A stretch of 64,000 nucleotides of DNA from Flavobacteriaceae bacterium (GTDB lineage: Bacteria; Bacteroidota; Bacteroidia; Flavobacteriales; Flavobacteriaceae): contig JAENXC010000005.1 of the NCBI GenBank assembly GCA_016649715.1, forward strand, positions 1-64,000, written 5' to 3'. The translations under genes and the position numbers were made by a program. Shown one piece after another: positions 26,626 to 35,714 of this stretch (within the stretch, counting starts at the first letter, position 1; each line of letters opens with the position of its first letter). The notes beneath the pieces were generated by a model, which was given only the letters and a program-made list of their open reading frames with translations, was not told the origin of the DNA and searched no databases.

Positions 26626-26638
26626 ATTTTTTTCGCTA

Positions 26639-28075
26639 TTATTTTTTCAACCAATTTCCAGCAAAATCACAATCTTGATAGTCTTGATTGATGCTAATAT
26701 ACGTATCTTTTATTTTCTCGTTCTGCCACTTGTTGATTACCTTAATCTGTTTTTCGCGCAATGCCAATTGTTTTATGCGCTCGTAATCCTTGGCGTAATC
26801 TGCTTTGTGTTCTTCGTATTTTTTGGTAACTGTAAGTAATTTTAAACTGCTTTTTCCGGTACGATCACGGTCTGTAAAAACTTTTGAAACTTCGCCCTCT
26901 TTCAAATTATATATCTGTGCACTTAGGGTCGGGTCCATTTTGGTAAGGTCAAATTTGGTGTCGAAATTAACTGGGTTTATAAGCTGGCCGCCGTTGTTGC
27001 GGGTTTCTTTATCATCGGAATATTTTCGTGCAGCATCCGCAAAAGTAATTTCTCCCGAATCTATTTGCACCTTTATATCTTCTATTTTCTTCTGTGCCGC
27101 ATCAATGGATTCCTGCGAAACATCGGGAAACATCAAAATATGTCTTACATCAACTTCTTGCCCTCGGATTTTTTCGACATAAAGAATATGGTATCCAAAT
27201 TCGGTTTCAAAAGGTTCGCTTATTTCGCCTTCCAAAAGCGAAAATGCTTGATCCTTAAATTCTTTTGCCCAAGGCGAATCTCTTTTCACACCAATATATA
27301 GCCCTCCTTTGGAATTCGAGCCGGGATCTTTGGAATACAACACCGCTTTGGTGGCAAAACTGGCTCCATTGTCTATAATATCTGCGCGAATTGCATTCAG
27401 TTTTGCTACAACTTCATCTTTTGCTTGCTGGGTTATTTCGGGGTCTATCACTATTTGGGCCACTTCAATTTCGGCATTAAAAACGGGCCGTTCCGCTTCC
27501 GGAATTGAGTAGAAAAATGTTCTAACCTCTTCCGGCGTAACTTCCACTTTTTCAATTACCTTTTGCTGCATCAAGCTGGCAAGTTTTATGTTTTTGTTTG
27601 CCTCAAAAAGTTCTGTTCTGAGTTGTGCAATATTGTCTTTTCGGTAATAGGCCGCCACTTTTTCCTCGCTGCCCAACTCGCTGACCATATATTGCAATTG
27701 CTGGTCTATCATCCCATTGATTTCTGCATCGGGAACGGTTAAACTGTCCTGTTTTGCTTGGTGGGCGTAGAGTTTGTCTTCCATCAGTTTTCCCATCAAT
27801 TGGCAACGGCTCACGTCTTCAATAGACATTCCCTGCGACTGCATTTCAACATAGGCCTTGTCAATATCGCTGTCCAGAATAACGTATTCGCCCACCACGG
27901 CGCTAACGCCTTCGGCTTTATATCTTTTGAAAGTTTTCAGAGTGTCGCGCTGAACCACTTTTTGCACCACCAGCGAATCGTTGTCTTTCACAACGCCAGT
28001 GCTGTCTGGCTCCAATACGGTCTGGGCTTGAAGCACAGCGGTAGAAAATAGCAACACCAATAAAAACTTATTCAT
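26639..28075 (-). CDS. SurA-like periplasmic peptidyl-prolyl isomerase
   Basis: From the ATG at 28075 the product is 478 residues with signal peptide MNKFLLVLLFSTAVLQAQ. An N-terminal SurA-type chaperone segment (GVSAVVGEYVILDSDIDKAYVEMQ) precedes two parvulin domains, a degenerate first (EVAQIVIDPE...GGLYIGV...FGYHILYVEK) and a second beginning VDVRHILMFPD. It should escort outer-membrane proteins through the periplasm. The ORF can be extended 12 codons upstream but the signal peptide marks the start. It overlaps the preceding lipoprotein gene by eight bases. Confidence 0.85.
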   Translation of the reverse strand: MNKFLLVLLFSTAVLQAQTVLEPDSTGVVKDNDSLVVQKVVQRDTLKTFKRYKAEGVSAVVGEYVILDSDIDKAYVEMQSQGMSIEDVSRCQLMGKLMEDKLYAHQAKQDSLTVPDAEINGMIDQQLQYMVSELGSEEKVAAYYRKDNIAQLRTELFEANKNIKLASLMQQKVIEKVEVTPEEVRTFFYSIPEAERPVFNAEIEVAQIVIDPEITQQAKDEVVAKLNAIRADIIDNGASFATKAVLYSKDPGSNSKGGLYIGVKRDSPWAKEFKDQAFSLLEGEISEPFETEFGYHILYVEKIRGQEVDVRHILMFPDVSQESIDAAQKKIEDIKVQIDSGEITFADAARKYSDDKETRNNGGQLINPVNFDTKFDLTKMDPTLSAQIYNLKEGEVSKVFTDRDRTGKSSLKLLTVTKKYEEHKADYAKDYERIKQLALREKQIKVINKWQNEKIKDTYISINQDYQDCDFAGNWLKK

Positions 28076-28925
28076 TTTTATAAATTTCAAAATTGTTTGT
28101 TTCAATAGCATCTTTTGTAATATCTGTTTCTAATTTTTTTATGAGTTCAAGCTTCCTTTTGTTCAAAATAATTTGTTTCAAAGTAGGCTTAATATAGGAA
28201 ATTGGCGCTGTATCATTGGGATTGAGCACGTTTTCAATTTTCATCAAATATACTCCTAATGAATCTTGCAACTGTGCAAAATTGGATTTTTTTAACACTT
28301 GATCGCTATTGTCCTTTAACACTGGTAAAGCGTTCAGCAAAACATCTTTTTTTATCCAAACTGAATCATTAAAATTTGAAGAAATAAATTTGTAATTCTG
28401 ACTGTTCAGTGACTTTCTGTCCTTTTCATTATATCGATTCAGTTTTTCCTTCACAGCGGCCAATCCTTCAAAATTCAAAGGAAGTTGTACATAACGCATT
28501 TTTACGAGCAGATTTCTCTGCTTGAAGTTTTCTTTATTTTCCTCGTAAAAACTCTGATATTCCTGTTCGGTTATCACGCTGTCCAATTGCTTGTCCACAA
28601 TTACATTTTTATAGGCTTCGGTAAGCAGGTCGTTTTTATATTCCTGAACCAGCTTATCAAATTCTTCGAGCTTTTCTGGAGTAAGATTTATTTTTGCTTG
28701 ATCAATAAGCAATTGCTGGGTTGCCCAACGATTTATGTAATTGTTTACAATGAGGGTACTGTCTTCCGGCGAAGTATTTTCAGAAATCAATTTTGCAATA
28801 TCCGCCTTGTATAAATAATTATCGTTTACCCGAGCCACCGCGTTTTGCTCGGGTTCCTTTTTAAAATAATCACAGGAAACAAAAACGGTACAGCAAAGAA
28901 TTATATAAAGAAAATGCTTTATCAC
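28068..28925 (-). CDS. PPIase-associated lipoprotein, parvulin-like without a clear catalytic core
   Basis: The 285-residue protein has a lipobox (TVFVSC, Cys19) and a SurA-N-like helical region (ARVNDNYLYKADIAKLI...WATQQLLIDQAK). The region where a parvulin domain should be (LLVKMRYVQLPLNFEG...) retains the opening strand but lacks the FGYH-type signature seen in its neighbours. It overlaps the genes on both sides by four and eight bases, so the three proteins are made together. A non-catalytic holdase role in outer-membrane protein folding is likely. Confidence 0.65.
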   Translation of the reverse strand: MIKHFLYIILCCTVFVSCDYFKKEPEQNAVARVNDNYLYKADIAKLISENTSPEDSTLIVNNYINRWATQQLLIDQAKINLTPEKLEEFDKLVQEYKNDLLTEAYKNVIVDKQLDSVITEQEYQSFYEENKENFKQRNLLVKMRYVQLPLNFEGLAAVKEKLNRYNEKDRKSLNSQNYKFISSNFNDSVWIKKDVLLNALPVLKDNSDQVLKKSNFAQLQDSLGVYLMKIENVLNPNDTAPISYIKPTLKQIILNKRKLELIKKLETDITKDAIETNNFEIYKNE

Positions 28926-30874
28926 TTCAGTTCTTTCTTAACGTGCTTCAATGTTTTTTTGTTCACTTCTACCTTATATTTTGAATGTAGACTCTTCATC
29001 CACGACGCTTCTATGTCGTTTTGATAGTTGCTCAGCACCTTTCCTTTTACATCTTCCAACGATTTTGGGCCCGGTGGAATAACTTCCTTTATATTAACGA
29101 CAACGAATGAATCATTGCTTGGATAAATAGCGGAAGTGCCTTTCTTTATTTCAAGGTTTTGGGGAAGCTCACGTTGGCCTACTTCAAAAACTCCGGGGGT
29201 GATCAAAACATTTACTTTATCGGCGGTGTTCAAAGCTGCTTTAATTTCTTCGGAAGTTTTTCCTTCGCTTATCATTTTCTGAACCTGCTGTGCAAGGATT
29301 TCTGAATTGGCCGAATAGATATCAGCATCCACACGCTGTTTCCACTGGTAGTTCTGTTTGGTCTTAGTGTAATATTCCTGAATTCCGATAGAATCATTTT
29401 TCCCTTTTTGCCAAATATTTTTGTCCATCACGTCAAAAATTAAAAGACCATCACGGTATTCGTTGAGGATGGCGGCATAATCTTCGTTTTCTTCCTCAAG
29501 TTTTTCCTTGAAATAATCTTTCAGTGCTTCAGTTTCAAATTCGTCATAAAAAACCACTAGCAATGTTTCCTTCTGTTTGTATGGTTTAGCAGTTCTTTGG
29601 CGGGCTTCAATATATTTTGCGAAGTCTGTATAAGTTACATTTTTGTTGCTGATGGTGAAAAGTGTTTTATCCTGAGCGGGCGGTATTGGCTCCATTACCC
29701 ATTTTCTTCTTAAAATATCGTCGCCCAGATAGGTATCAAAAAACGGCAAATAACTTTCGCCCTTTTTGAAACCGTATTTCTCTATAATTTTTTTGTTGAT
29801 GGCACTGGTAACAATTTTGGAGCGGTCGCCTTCGTTCACTTTTTTCTCAAGTTCTTCTTTTTGTTGGTCAAAAGTTTCCATCGACAGTTTTTCATCCAAA
29901 CGGATAATGTGCCAACCAAAATCTGTTTTTACAGGTTTGCTGAGGTCGCCTATATTTTTAAGGGTGTAAGCTGCATCCTCAAACTCTGGGGCACGAAGGT
30001 CGCCTTTTGTGAAAGGTTTCAGTTTTCCACCCATAACGGCAGAGTTTTTATCGTCGGAAAACTGTTTTGCAAGACTTTCAAAAGACTGGCCCTGCTTCAA
30101 CATGTTGTAAATTTCATTGATGCGTTCTTCGGGTTTGAAATCGCGGGCGCCTTTTTTATCGGAAATCATTATGTGCGAAACAGAAATCTTCGGAAGTCTC
30201 GCCCTTTTGTCGTTTACCTTCACAATGTGATAGCCAAAACTGGTCCGAATAATATCCGAAATGTCGCCAACCTTCGTATTGTAAGCGGCATTTTCAAACG
30301 GATAAACCATAGAGAAAACCGTAAAATAGCCCAGCTCGCCGCCTCTTTCCTTCGCTCCTGGTTCTTCGGAATACGCTTTTGCCAACTTCGTGAAATCTTC
30401 GCCCTTCAGCGCCCTTTCGCGAATTGCCTTAATTTTATTGTAGGCCGCCAAGGTATCCTGTGGCACGGCTTCATAATCAACCTTAATTAAAATATGGGAG
30501 GCGTCAACGTCCTGTTTTCCACGCTCGTATGCTTCCTTGGCGAGTTCTTCGGTAACTTTGTCTTCAAAAAGATAATTTCTTGAAAGTTGGTCGCGGTATT
30601 TTGAAAATTCTTTTTTGTAATCTTCTTCCTTATCCAAACCCTGTGCTTGGGCTTCGGCTATTTTCAGTTTATAATCAATAAAAAGTTGAAGATAACCATC
30701 AATATCCTTTTGCGATTCGTCCTGGACTAAGTCTAGGTTTTTTTTGTAAACACGCTCAAATTCGCTTGCATACACGGGCTTGCCGTCTATGGTCATCAAT
30801 ACTTCCTTTTTATTTTGTGAAAAAGTGGTGGCGCTCAAAAGTGCCAAGAAACATACGGTAAGAAAATTTTTCAT
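28922..30874 (-). CDS. Periplasmic peptidyl-prolyl isomerase with two parvulin domains
   Basis: The 650-residue protein has signal peptide MKNFLTVCFLALLSATTFSQ and a SurA-like N-terminal helical region. Two complete parvulin domains follow: DASHILIKVD...GGELGYFTVF...FGYHIVKVND (about 120-235) and SVSHIMISDK...FGWHIIRLDE (about 235-345). A roughly 300-residue C-terminal extension of helical character has no match I recognise. It is the first gene of the operon; a candidate -7 box lies at 30942-30949. Confidence 0.85.
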   Translation of the reverse strand: MKNFLTVCFLALLSATTFSQNKKEVLMTIDGKPVYASEFERVYKKNLDLVQDESQKDIDGYLQLFIDYKLKIAEAQAQGLDKEEDYKKEFSKYRDQLSRNYLFEDKVTEELAKEAYERGKQDVDASHILIKVDYEAVPQDTLAAYNKIKAIRERALKGEDFTKLAKAYSEEPGAKERGGELGYFTVFSMVYPFENAAYNTKVGDISDIIRTSFGYHIVKVNDKRARLPKISVSHIMISDKKGARDFKPEERINEIYNMLKQGQSFESLAKQFSDDKNSAVMGGKLKPFTKGDLRAPEFEDAAYTLKNIGDLSKPVKTDFGWHIIRLDEKLSMETFDQQKEELEKKVNEGDRSKIVTSAINKKIIEKYGFKKGESYLPFFDTYLGDDILRRKWVMEPIPPAQDKTLFTISNKNVTYTDFAKYIEARQRTAKPYKQKETLLVVFYDEFETEALKDYFKEKLEEENEDYAAILNEYRDGLLIFDVMDKNIWQKGKNDSIGIQEYYTKTKQNYQWKQRVDADIYSANSEILAQQVQKMISEGKTSEEIKAALNTADKVNVLITPGVFEVGQRELPQNLEIKKGTSAIYPSNDSFVVVNIKEVIPPGPKSLEDVKGKVLSNYQNDIEASWMKSLHSKYKVEVNKKTLKHVKKELK

Positions 30875-30941
30875 CTCTGTTTGAATATTAATTTTTTAAT
30901 GAAGTGATTCACCTAAGTTTAAGCTTCGGCGAACAAAGGTG

Positions 30942-30949
30942 CAAAAATA
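30942..30949 (-). promoter_or_regulatory. Candidate -7 box of the PPIase operon
   Basis: Minus-strand TATTTTTG, 68 bases before the ATG at 30874. No well-spaced TTG was found. Confidence 0.4.
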
Positions 30950-31114
30950 ACAAAAAGCTACGGGAACTTATGCCAGAAAAGTAAACGAATTTTATATAAT
31001 TATAGTGTTTCCCGTAATTTAAAAATATTTATAAATCCCGTAACTTGCAGCAACAAATAAAAAGGGCGAAAGTGGCCATTTTTAAATAGAAGCGGTAGCA
31101 CCAACAAAACATAA

Positions 31115-31357
31115 ATGACTGAAAGAATAAAACTTATCTGGGATTTCCGTGGCCCCAGTGCAAAGCCCATTGCCGAACATCACGCAAAGCATCTTGCTGA
31201 ATTTGCCGAAACGGAAAAACTGCAAAATGCATTTACCGGCCAAGAAGAAATCACCCCGATGCACCATATTGCTTTTTTAGTGGTTGAAAAAAACCTGATG
31301 AATACCTTAAGGGAAACCTTGAAGCCCACCCGTGGGCAAATATATGACGAACCGTGA
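31115..31357 (+). CDS. Small conserved protein, function unknown
   Basis: The 80-residue product (MTERIKLIWDFRGPSAKPIA...) is rich in histidine and glutamate in its first half (EHHAKHLAEFAE) and has no signal peptide or membrane segment. I do not recognise a family. Its TGA overlaps the GTG start of the downstream DinB-type gene (GTGA), so the two are translationally coupled and likely act together. Confidence 0.6.
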   Translation: MTERIKLIWDFRGPSAKPIAEHHAKHLAEFAETEKLQNAFTGQEEITPMHHIAFLVVEKNLMNTLRETLKPTRGQIYDEP

Positions 31358-31797
31358 AAGCCTTTTTTCAAGATACATTTGAATACACATACCACTGCAA
31401 CCAGCGGTTAATTGAGGAATTGCTTAAAAATCCTGAAACTTACTCAGAAAAGATAGGCCTTCTGGCCAGCCATACTTTAAACGCCCATCACGTTTGGAAC
31501 CACAGAATTTTTGGCGTGGCTCCTGCCCTTTCGGTTTGGCAACATTTGGAAATGGACAATTTGCAGTTAATAAACAATGAAAATTTTGAGCACAGTAAAG
31601 AAGTTCTTCAGAAAAATAATTTAAATAAACCGATAAACTACACCAATAGCAAGGGTCAAAATTTCACAAACACCGTGGGTGAAATTCTTTTCCACATCAT
31701 CAATCACAGCACTTATCATCGTGGGCAGCTTATCAGTCTTTTGAAAACCAAAGGAGTGGAACCTATTGTTACGGACTACATTTTTTACAAACGATAA
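31354..31797 (+). CDS. DinB-family protein
   Basis: The 147-residue four-helix-bundle protein starts at GTG. Metal-binding histidines are apparent in SHTLNAHHVWNHRI and in HIINHSTYHRGQL, the usual DinB triad positions. DinB proteins include thiol-S-transferases that use bacillithiol or other cofactors; the substrate here is unknown. Coupled to the small gene upstream. Confidence 0.75.
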   Translation: MKAFFQDTFEYTYHCNQRLIEELLKNPETYSEKIGLLASHTLNAHHVWNHRIFGVAPALSVWQHLEMDNLQLINNENFEHSKEVLQKNNLNKPINYTNSKGQNFTNTVGEILFHIINHSTYHRGQLISLLKTKGVEPIVTDYIFYKR

Positions 31798-31817
31798 AAA
31801 CAACCGTCAGTTTATTT

Positions 31818-31839
31818 GCAATATTTATAGTAATATTGC
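31818..31839. other. Perfect inverted repeat before ompH
   Basis: GCAATATT, six-base loop TATAGT, AATATTGC. It lies between the DinB gene stop and the OmpH-like start and lacks a T-tract, so it is either a weak terminator or a protein-binding site. Confidence 0.45.
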
Positions 31840-31864
31840 GCTCTGAATATTTAAAACGAAAAAA

Positions 31865-32380
31865 ATGAAATTTCTAAAAATAGCGGTATTCTTTATCGGT
31901 CTTTCAACTTTCGCCCAAGGCAAAGTGGGCGCGGTGGATATAGATTATATTATGTCTAAAATGCCTGAAATGACAATTGTCCAAACCCAATTGGGATCCT
32001 ACGGAAAACAATTGGACGTGGATCTCAACAAAAAAATTGATGCCTATAAAATTCTTGCCGAGGATTATAAAAAAGGGGAACCCACATTTACGCCCGAGCA
32101 AAAAAAGGAAAAACAGGAGGCACTGTTAAATCTGGATGCAGACATCCAAAAATTTCAACAGAACGGAGCCAAACTTATGGAAATTAAGCAACAGGAGTAC
32201 CTTAAACCATTGTATCAAAAAATTGGGGTTGCTTTGGAAAAAATTGCACAAGCCCAAAATTACACCCAAGTGTTGCAGGCTACTCAGGATATAGTTTATT
32301 TGGATCCGAACTATGACCTTACCATACCTATTCTAAACGAACTTGGCATTACAATTACTGCGGAAGAAGGAGGGAAATAA
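31865..32380 (+). CDS. OmpH/Skp-family periplasmic chaperone
   Basis: The 171-residue protein has a signal peptide (MKFLKIAVFFIGLSTFAQG), then VGAVDIDYIMSKMPE, the family opening, and a long Lys/Glu/Gln-rich coiled coil from about residue 40 to 110. Skp-like trimers bind unfolded outer-membrane proteins. A strong terminator follows at 32407. Confidence 0.85.
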   Translation: MKFLKIAVFFIGLSTFAQGKVGAVDIDYIMSKMPEMTIVQTQLGSYGKQLDVDLNKKIDAYKILAEDYKKGEPTFTPEQKKEKQEALLNLDADIQKFQQNGAKLMEIKQQEYLKPLYQKIGVALEKIAQAQNYTQVLQATQDIVYLDPNYDLTIPILNELGITITAEEGGK

Positions 32381-32406
32381 TACAATTTCTCTTTAAAAAA
32401 AAACGT

Positions 32407-32440
32407 AAAACGTGGAGCTTTTGGGCTTCACGTTTTTTTT
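32407..32440 (+). terminator. Terminator after ompH
   Basis: AAAACGTGGAGC, loop, GGCTTCACGTTTTTTTTT. The stem is about ten base pairs with one bulge and a long T-tract. Confidence 0.85.
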
Positions 32441-32580
32441 ATTTGGGAAATTGTTTTTGAATTGTTTTTTAAAATTGGGAGCATTGAAAACTATCCTCTT
32501 TAAACAATAACTGTATTTTTAAATTTTAAAATTTCAATAAAGGATTTCAAAATCTACTATTGAAAAAATAAACATTTCCA

Positions 32581-32997
32581 ATGACCGAAAAAATAATTGA
32601 ACATATTCTCCAAAATCCTTCTGGAACAAAAACCGAAACGATTATTATTAATGGTCAGAATTATGAAATTATCTATAATTGGAAACGGCGGATTCAAATA
32701 AAAATCAAACCAGCCCAAGATTTATTTCAAGATATGGAGGTTTGTGAAATTCGTAGAAATCACTTAATGAGCATTATTGCCCGTTATCCCAACTACAATT
32801 TACTGGGAAAAAGAACTGAGCTCACCGAAAAATTGCTTTCCAACAAATACACTCCTGTACTATTAAACTTTCCCGTATCCAAGTTAATTTGTGAAAACAA
32901 CCAATTATCTTACGCAGCAACGATTCGAAAAAAACATTTAATGAAATTGGAAATAATAATCCGTTATTTTGATGCTTTATTGGCTACTTTGAAATAA
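32581..32997 (+). CDS. Hypothetical protein, 138 residues
   Basis: No family is recognised. The product has no signal peptide or membrane segment, is basic (KRRIQIKIKP, IRKKHLMKLE) and predicted mixed alpha/beta. It converges on the toxin gene at 33008 with a ten-base gap. Composition is AT-rich compared with the housekeeping genes around it, as is common for accessory genes. Confidence 0.55.
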   Translation: MTEKIIEHILQNPSGTKTETIIINGQNYEIIYNWKRRIQIKIKPAQDLFQDMEVCEIRRNHLMSIIARYPNYNLLGKRTELTEKLLSNKYTPVLLNFPVSKLICENNQLSYAATIRKKHLMKLEIIIRYFDALLATLK

Positions 32998-33007
32998 TTT
33001 TTCTCAA

Positions 33008-33208
33008 TTATTGATGGTCGGATATTTCGAACACGAAAAGCGAATTATTTTCCTTTATAGCAAATGCTCTATATTTTTTCGAAATTCTAAATTGGTAAAT
33101 ACCGAGTTTTTTGGGTTTTCTGAGTTTTAGCTGCACTTTTTGGTATTGTCCTTCCCTAATATAATTGCACGTCTTTTTATATTGTTTTTTTAGGTTGTAT
33201 TTCTGCAC
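33008..33208 (-). CDS. Probable RelE/HigB-like toxin of a type II pair
   Basis: The 66-residue product from GTG at 33208 is very basic (KKQYKKTCNYI, KLRKPKKLG) and ends FRISKKYRAFAI...LFVFEISDHQ, the typical closing strands of RelE/HigB mRNA interferases. The frame stays open upstream through IEVFDNDGTRKDV and overlaps the antitoxin stop at TAATAG. If ATA at 33244 is used, or was once ATG (TAATG), the protein is 79 residues. The start is therefore uncertain. The antitoxin-like gene lies immediately upstream on the same strand. Confidence 0.6.
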   Translation of the reverse strand: MQKYNLKKQYKKTCNYIREGQYQKVQLKLRKPKKLGIYQFRISKKYRAFAIKENNSLFVFEISDHQ

Positions 33209-33243
33209 ATCCTTGCGTGTGCCGTCATTGTCAAAAACCTCTA

Positions 33244-33435
33244 TTAGGATGCCGGGCGAAAAGTTGAGTCGGGAGAAGCTAGTTCTTTTTTGGCATCTTT
33301 AGTTTTTTGGATAGTTTCAGGGGAAAGCGGCACTTCGCCTTGAAAATAATCCACTGCCCAATCCAAAAGTTCTTCCAAGGATTCAAAATCTGTTCTGGGT
33401 AGTTTTTTGCCGTTCTTTATGGTAATGGTGGTCAT
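33244..33435 (-). CDS. Probable antitoxin partner
   Basis: From the ATG at 33435 the product is 63 residues: a beta-strand start (MTTITIKNGKKLPRTDF) and a helical, acidic remainder (SLEELLDWAVDYFQGEVPLS). Small acidic proteins of this kind immediately before a RelE-like gene are antitoxins. A longer in-frame start at 33564 gives an unlikely N terminus. The assignment depends mainly on position beside the toxin-like gene. Confidence 0.5.
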   Translation of the reverse strand: MTTITIKNGKKLPRTDFESLEELLDWAVDYFQGEVPLSPETIQKTKDAKKELASPDSTFRPAS

Positions 33436-33615
33436 TTTTTCTGAAATTATTTGGCTTAAAGATAAGGAATTGGAAGATAACTTAAAGGTTAACAAATCCA
33501 ACTTTGACAAAGTTGTCAAATTCAAATTGAACCATCCATAGTGTTGTAAATTCTGAAATTTCAAGAATAGAACCCGAAAACTTTGCCAAAGTTACTACCG
33601 ACTACTCTCTAAAAA

Positions 33616-35088
33616 CTACCTACTATAATTCGGTGATTCGCTAGTAATGGTAACATCATGCGGATGGCTCTCATTGATTCCCGAAGCGGTAATTTTAATA
33701 AACCGCCCGTTTTCTTTTAAAGTCTCAATATCCTTGGAACCACAATAACCCATTCCGGCACGGAGACCTCCAATAAATTGGGTCATACTTTCCACCAACT
33801 CTCCTTTGTACGGTACGCGGCCAACGATACCTTCGGGAACCAGTTTTTTGATATCATCTTCAACGTCTTGAAAGTAACGGTCTTTAGAACCCTGTTTCAT
33901 TGCTTCCACAGACCCCATTCCTCGATAGGATTTATATTTCCTTCCTTCATAAATAATAGTCTCACCCGGAGATTCCTTAGTACCCGCCAATAACGAACCT
34001 AACATCACGCAATCAGCCCCGGCAGCAATCGCTTTTGGAATATCACCGGTGTATCTAATTCCACCATCGGCAATTACGGGAACACCGCTGCCTTTAATTG
34101 CAGCAGCCACTTCCAGCACTGCGGAAAATTGTGGAAACCCAACACCGGCAACTATGCGAGTGGTACATATTGAGCCTGGACCAATTCCTACTTTCACTGC
34201 GTCAGCTCCAGCGGCAACCAGATATTTCGCGGCATCGGCAGTTGCTATATTTCCAACAATTACATCAAGGTCTGGAAATCTTTGTTTCACTTTTTTCAAA
34301 ACCTCAACAACACCTTTGGTATGGCCGTGGGCAGTATCTATGATAACTGCGTCAACCTGTGCGTTTACCAATGCTTCTGCCCTTTCTACGGCATCTGCGG
34401 TTACCCCAAGCGCGGCTGCAACGCGAAGCCTTCCGTATTTATCTTTGTTGGCCATGGGTTTTTGGGTAAGTTTGGTAATGTCCCTAAAAGTGATAAGCCC
34501 CAAAAGTTTTCCTACCTCGTTTACGACAGGTAGTTTTTCTATTTTGTTTTTCTGAAGAATTAATTCAGCTTCCTTTAAAGATGTGCCCTGAGCCACGGTA
34601 ACCAAATTTTCGGTAGTCATCACTTCGCTCAAAGGGCGTTTCAAATCTTTTTCAAAACGAAGATCGCGGTTGGTGACAATACCAATCAATTTTCCGGTAT
34701 TATCCGTAATCGGGATTCCGCCAATACTGTATTCGCGCATGGTTTTTTGGGCATCGCCTACCGTGTTTTCCTTATGAAGCGTAACTGGATCGATGATCAT
34801 TCCACTTTCAGCGCGTTTCACTTTTCGCACTTCGGCAGCCTGTTGCTCAATGCTCATGTTTTTGTGAAGTACCCCAATACCTCCTTCGCGAGCCATGGCA
34901 ATTGCCATTGCGCTTTCGGTAACGGTATCCATAGCTGCGGAAACAATAGGTACGTTTAATGTAATATTTCGTGAAAATTTTGTGGCGATGGAAACTTCGC
35001 GGGGTAAAACTTCGGAATAGGCAGGCACTAATAGTACGTCGTCGTAAGTAAGGCCTTCCCCAAGAATTTTGTTGTCGTGTGCGATCAT
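33616..35088 (-). CDS. guaB: Inosine-5'-monophosphate dehydrogenase
   Basis: The 490-residue enzyme oxidises IMP to XMP, the committed step of guanine nucleotide synthesis. The catalytic cysteine is in [15 protein letters not shown]. Two CBS domains lie between about residues 95 and 205 ([15 protein letters not shown]..., [12 protein letters not shown]...). The mobile flap has [10 protein letters not shown]. Length is standard. A candidate promoter is at 35142-35149. Confidence 0.97.
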   Translation of the reverse strand: MIAHDNKILGEGLTYDDVLLVPAYSEVLPREVSIATKFSRNITLNVPIVSAAMDTVTESAMAIAMAREGGIGVLHKNMSIEQQAAEVRKVKRAESGMIIDPVTLHKENTVGDAQKTMREYSIGGIPITDNTGKLIGIVTNRDLRFEKDLKRPLSEVMTTENLVTVAQGTSLKEAELILQKNKIEKLPVVNEVGKLLGLITFRDITKLTQKPMANKDKYGRLRVAAALGVTADAVERAEALVNAQVDAVIIDTAHGHTKGVVEVLKKVKQRFPDLDVIVGNIATADAAKYLVAAGADAVKVGIGPGSICTTRIVAGVGFPQFSAVLEVAAAIKGSGVPVIADGGIRYTGDIPKAIAAGADCVMLGSLLAGTKESPGETIIYEGRKYKSYRGMGSVEAMKQGSKDRYFQDVEDDIKKLVPEGIVGRVPYKGELVESMTQFIGGLRAGMGYCGSKDIETLKENGRFIKITASGINESHPHDVTITSESPNYSR

Positions 35089-35141
35089 TGCAATTAAATT
35101 AACTTTCGAAGATGCGAAAGTGATTATGGATTAATTGCGTG

Positions 35142-35149
35142 CAAATGTA
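35142..35149 (-). promoter_or_regulatory. Candidate -7 box of guaB
   Basis: Minus-strand TACATTTG, 54 bases before the ATG; GCACGC follows, a common start-site context. No TTG at ideal spacing. Confidence 0.45.
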
Positions 35150-35219
35150 CAGTATTTAATCCAGAAATATGAAAACTAAGTTCAAACAATAAGTGCAACA
35201 GTTGAGAAGTATGGAAATA

Positions 35220-35714
35220 TTATTTCTTTTCCGAAGCAAACAATTGAACCAGCACTGCCCCAGCAGCAACCACATAAACCACAGTCATCAAGGTCCCAGA
35301 AATAATGACAACCCATTTCACCCACAGCATACCTTTCCACATAAAATAGATTCCGCCGAAAGTTAAAAGGATAGAAACAAAAGGCTCAATCATTAAGAAA
35401 GCTTTCCATTTTGGCGGAAGGGAAGTGATAGCCACCAAGCCGCCCAACAAAAAGAAAATAAACGAAATGGAAAGAATATGGGTATGCAAAATGGTAAGCA
35501 TCTCGCGCTCCCCTTTTTTGAAAATCATTACTGTAGGGTTTTCAGCTTCCTCATTGCCAAGGTAATTTTCCTGAAGCCCGTGCGGGCTTACTGAGCCCGT
35601 TTCGCGAACAAAGTTCAGACCCGTGAAATATCCAACACTCAAAACAATAACAAATGCCACAATAAATTGTTTTGCATAACGCGGAAGGTTGTGGATACGG
35701 CCGTGGAGTTGCAT
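35220..35714 (-). CDS. Four- to five-helix membrane protein of unknown function
   Basis: The 164-residue protein has membrane segments near residues 17-33, 75-95, 105-125 and 130-155. A periplasmic loop of about 35 residues (NFVRETGSVSPHGLQENYLG...) follows the first. The pair HTHILSISFIFFLLGG may bind haem or metal. No family name is recognised. The ATG abuts the stop of the FMN-binding gene, so it is probably its membrane partner in an electron-transfer unit. Confidence 0.6.
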   Translation of the reverse strand: MQLHGRIHNLPRYAKQFIVAFVIVLSVGYFTGLNFVRETGSVSPHGLQENYLGNEEAENPTVMIFKKGEREMLTILHTHILSISFIFFLLGGLVAITSLPPKWKAFLMIEPFVSILLTFGGIYFMWKGMLWVKWVVIISGTLMTVVYVVAAGAVLVQLFASEKK

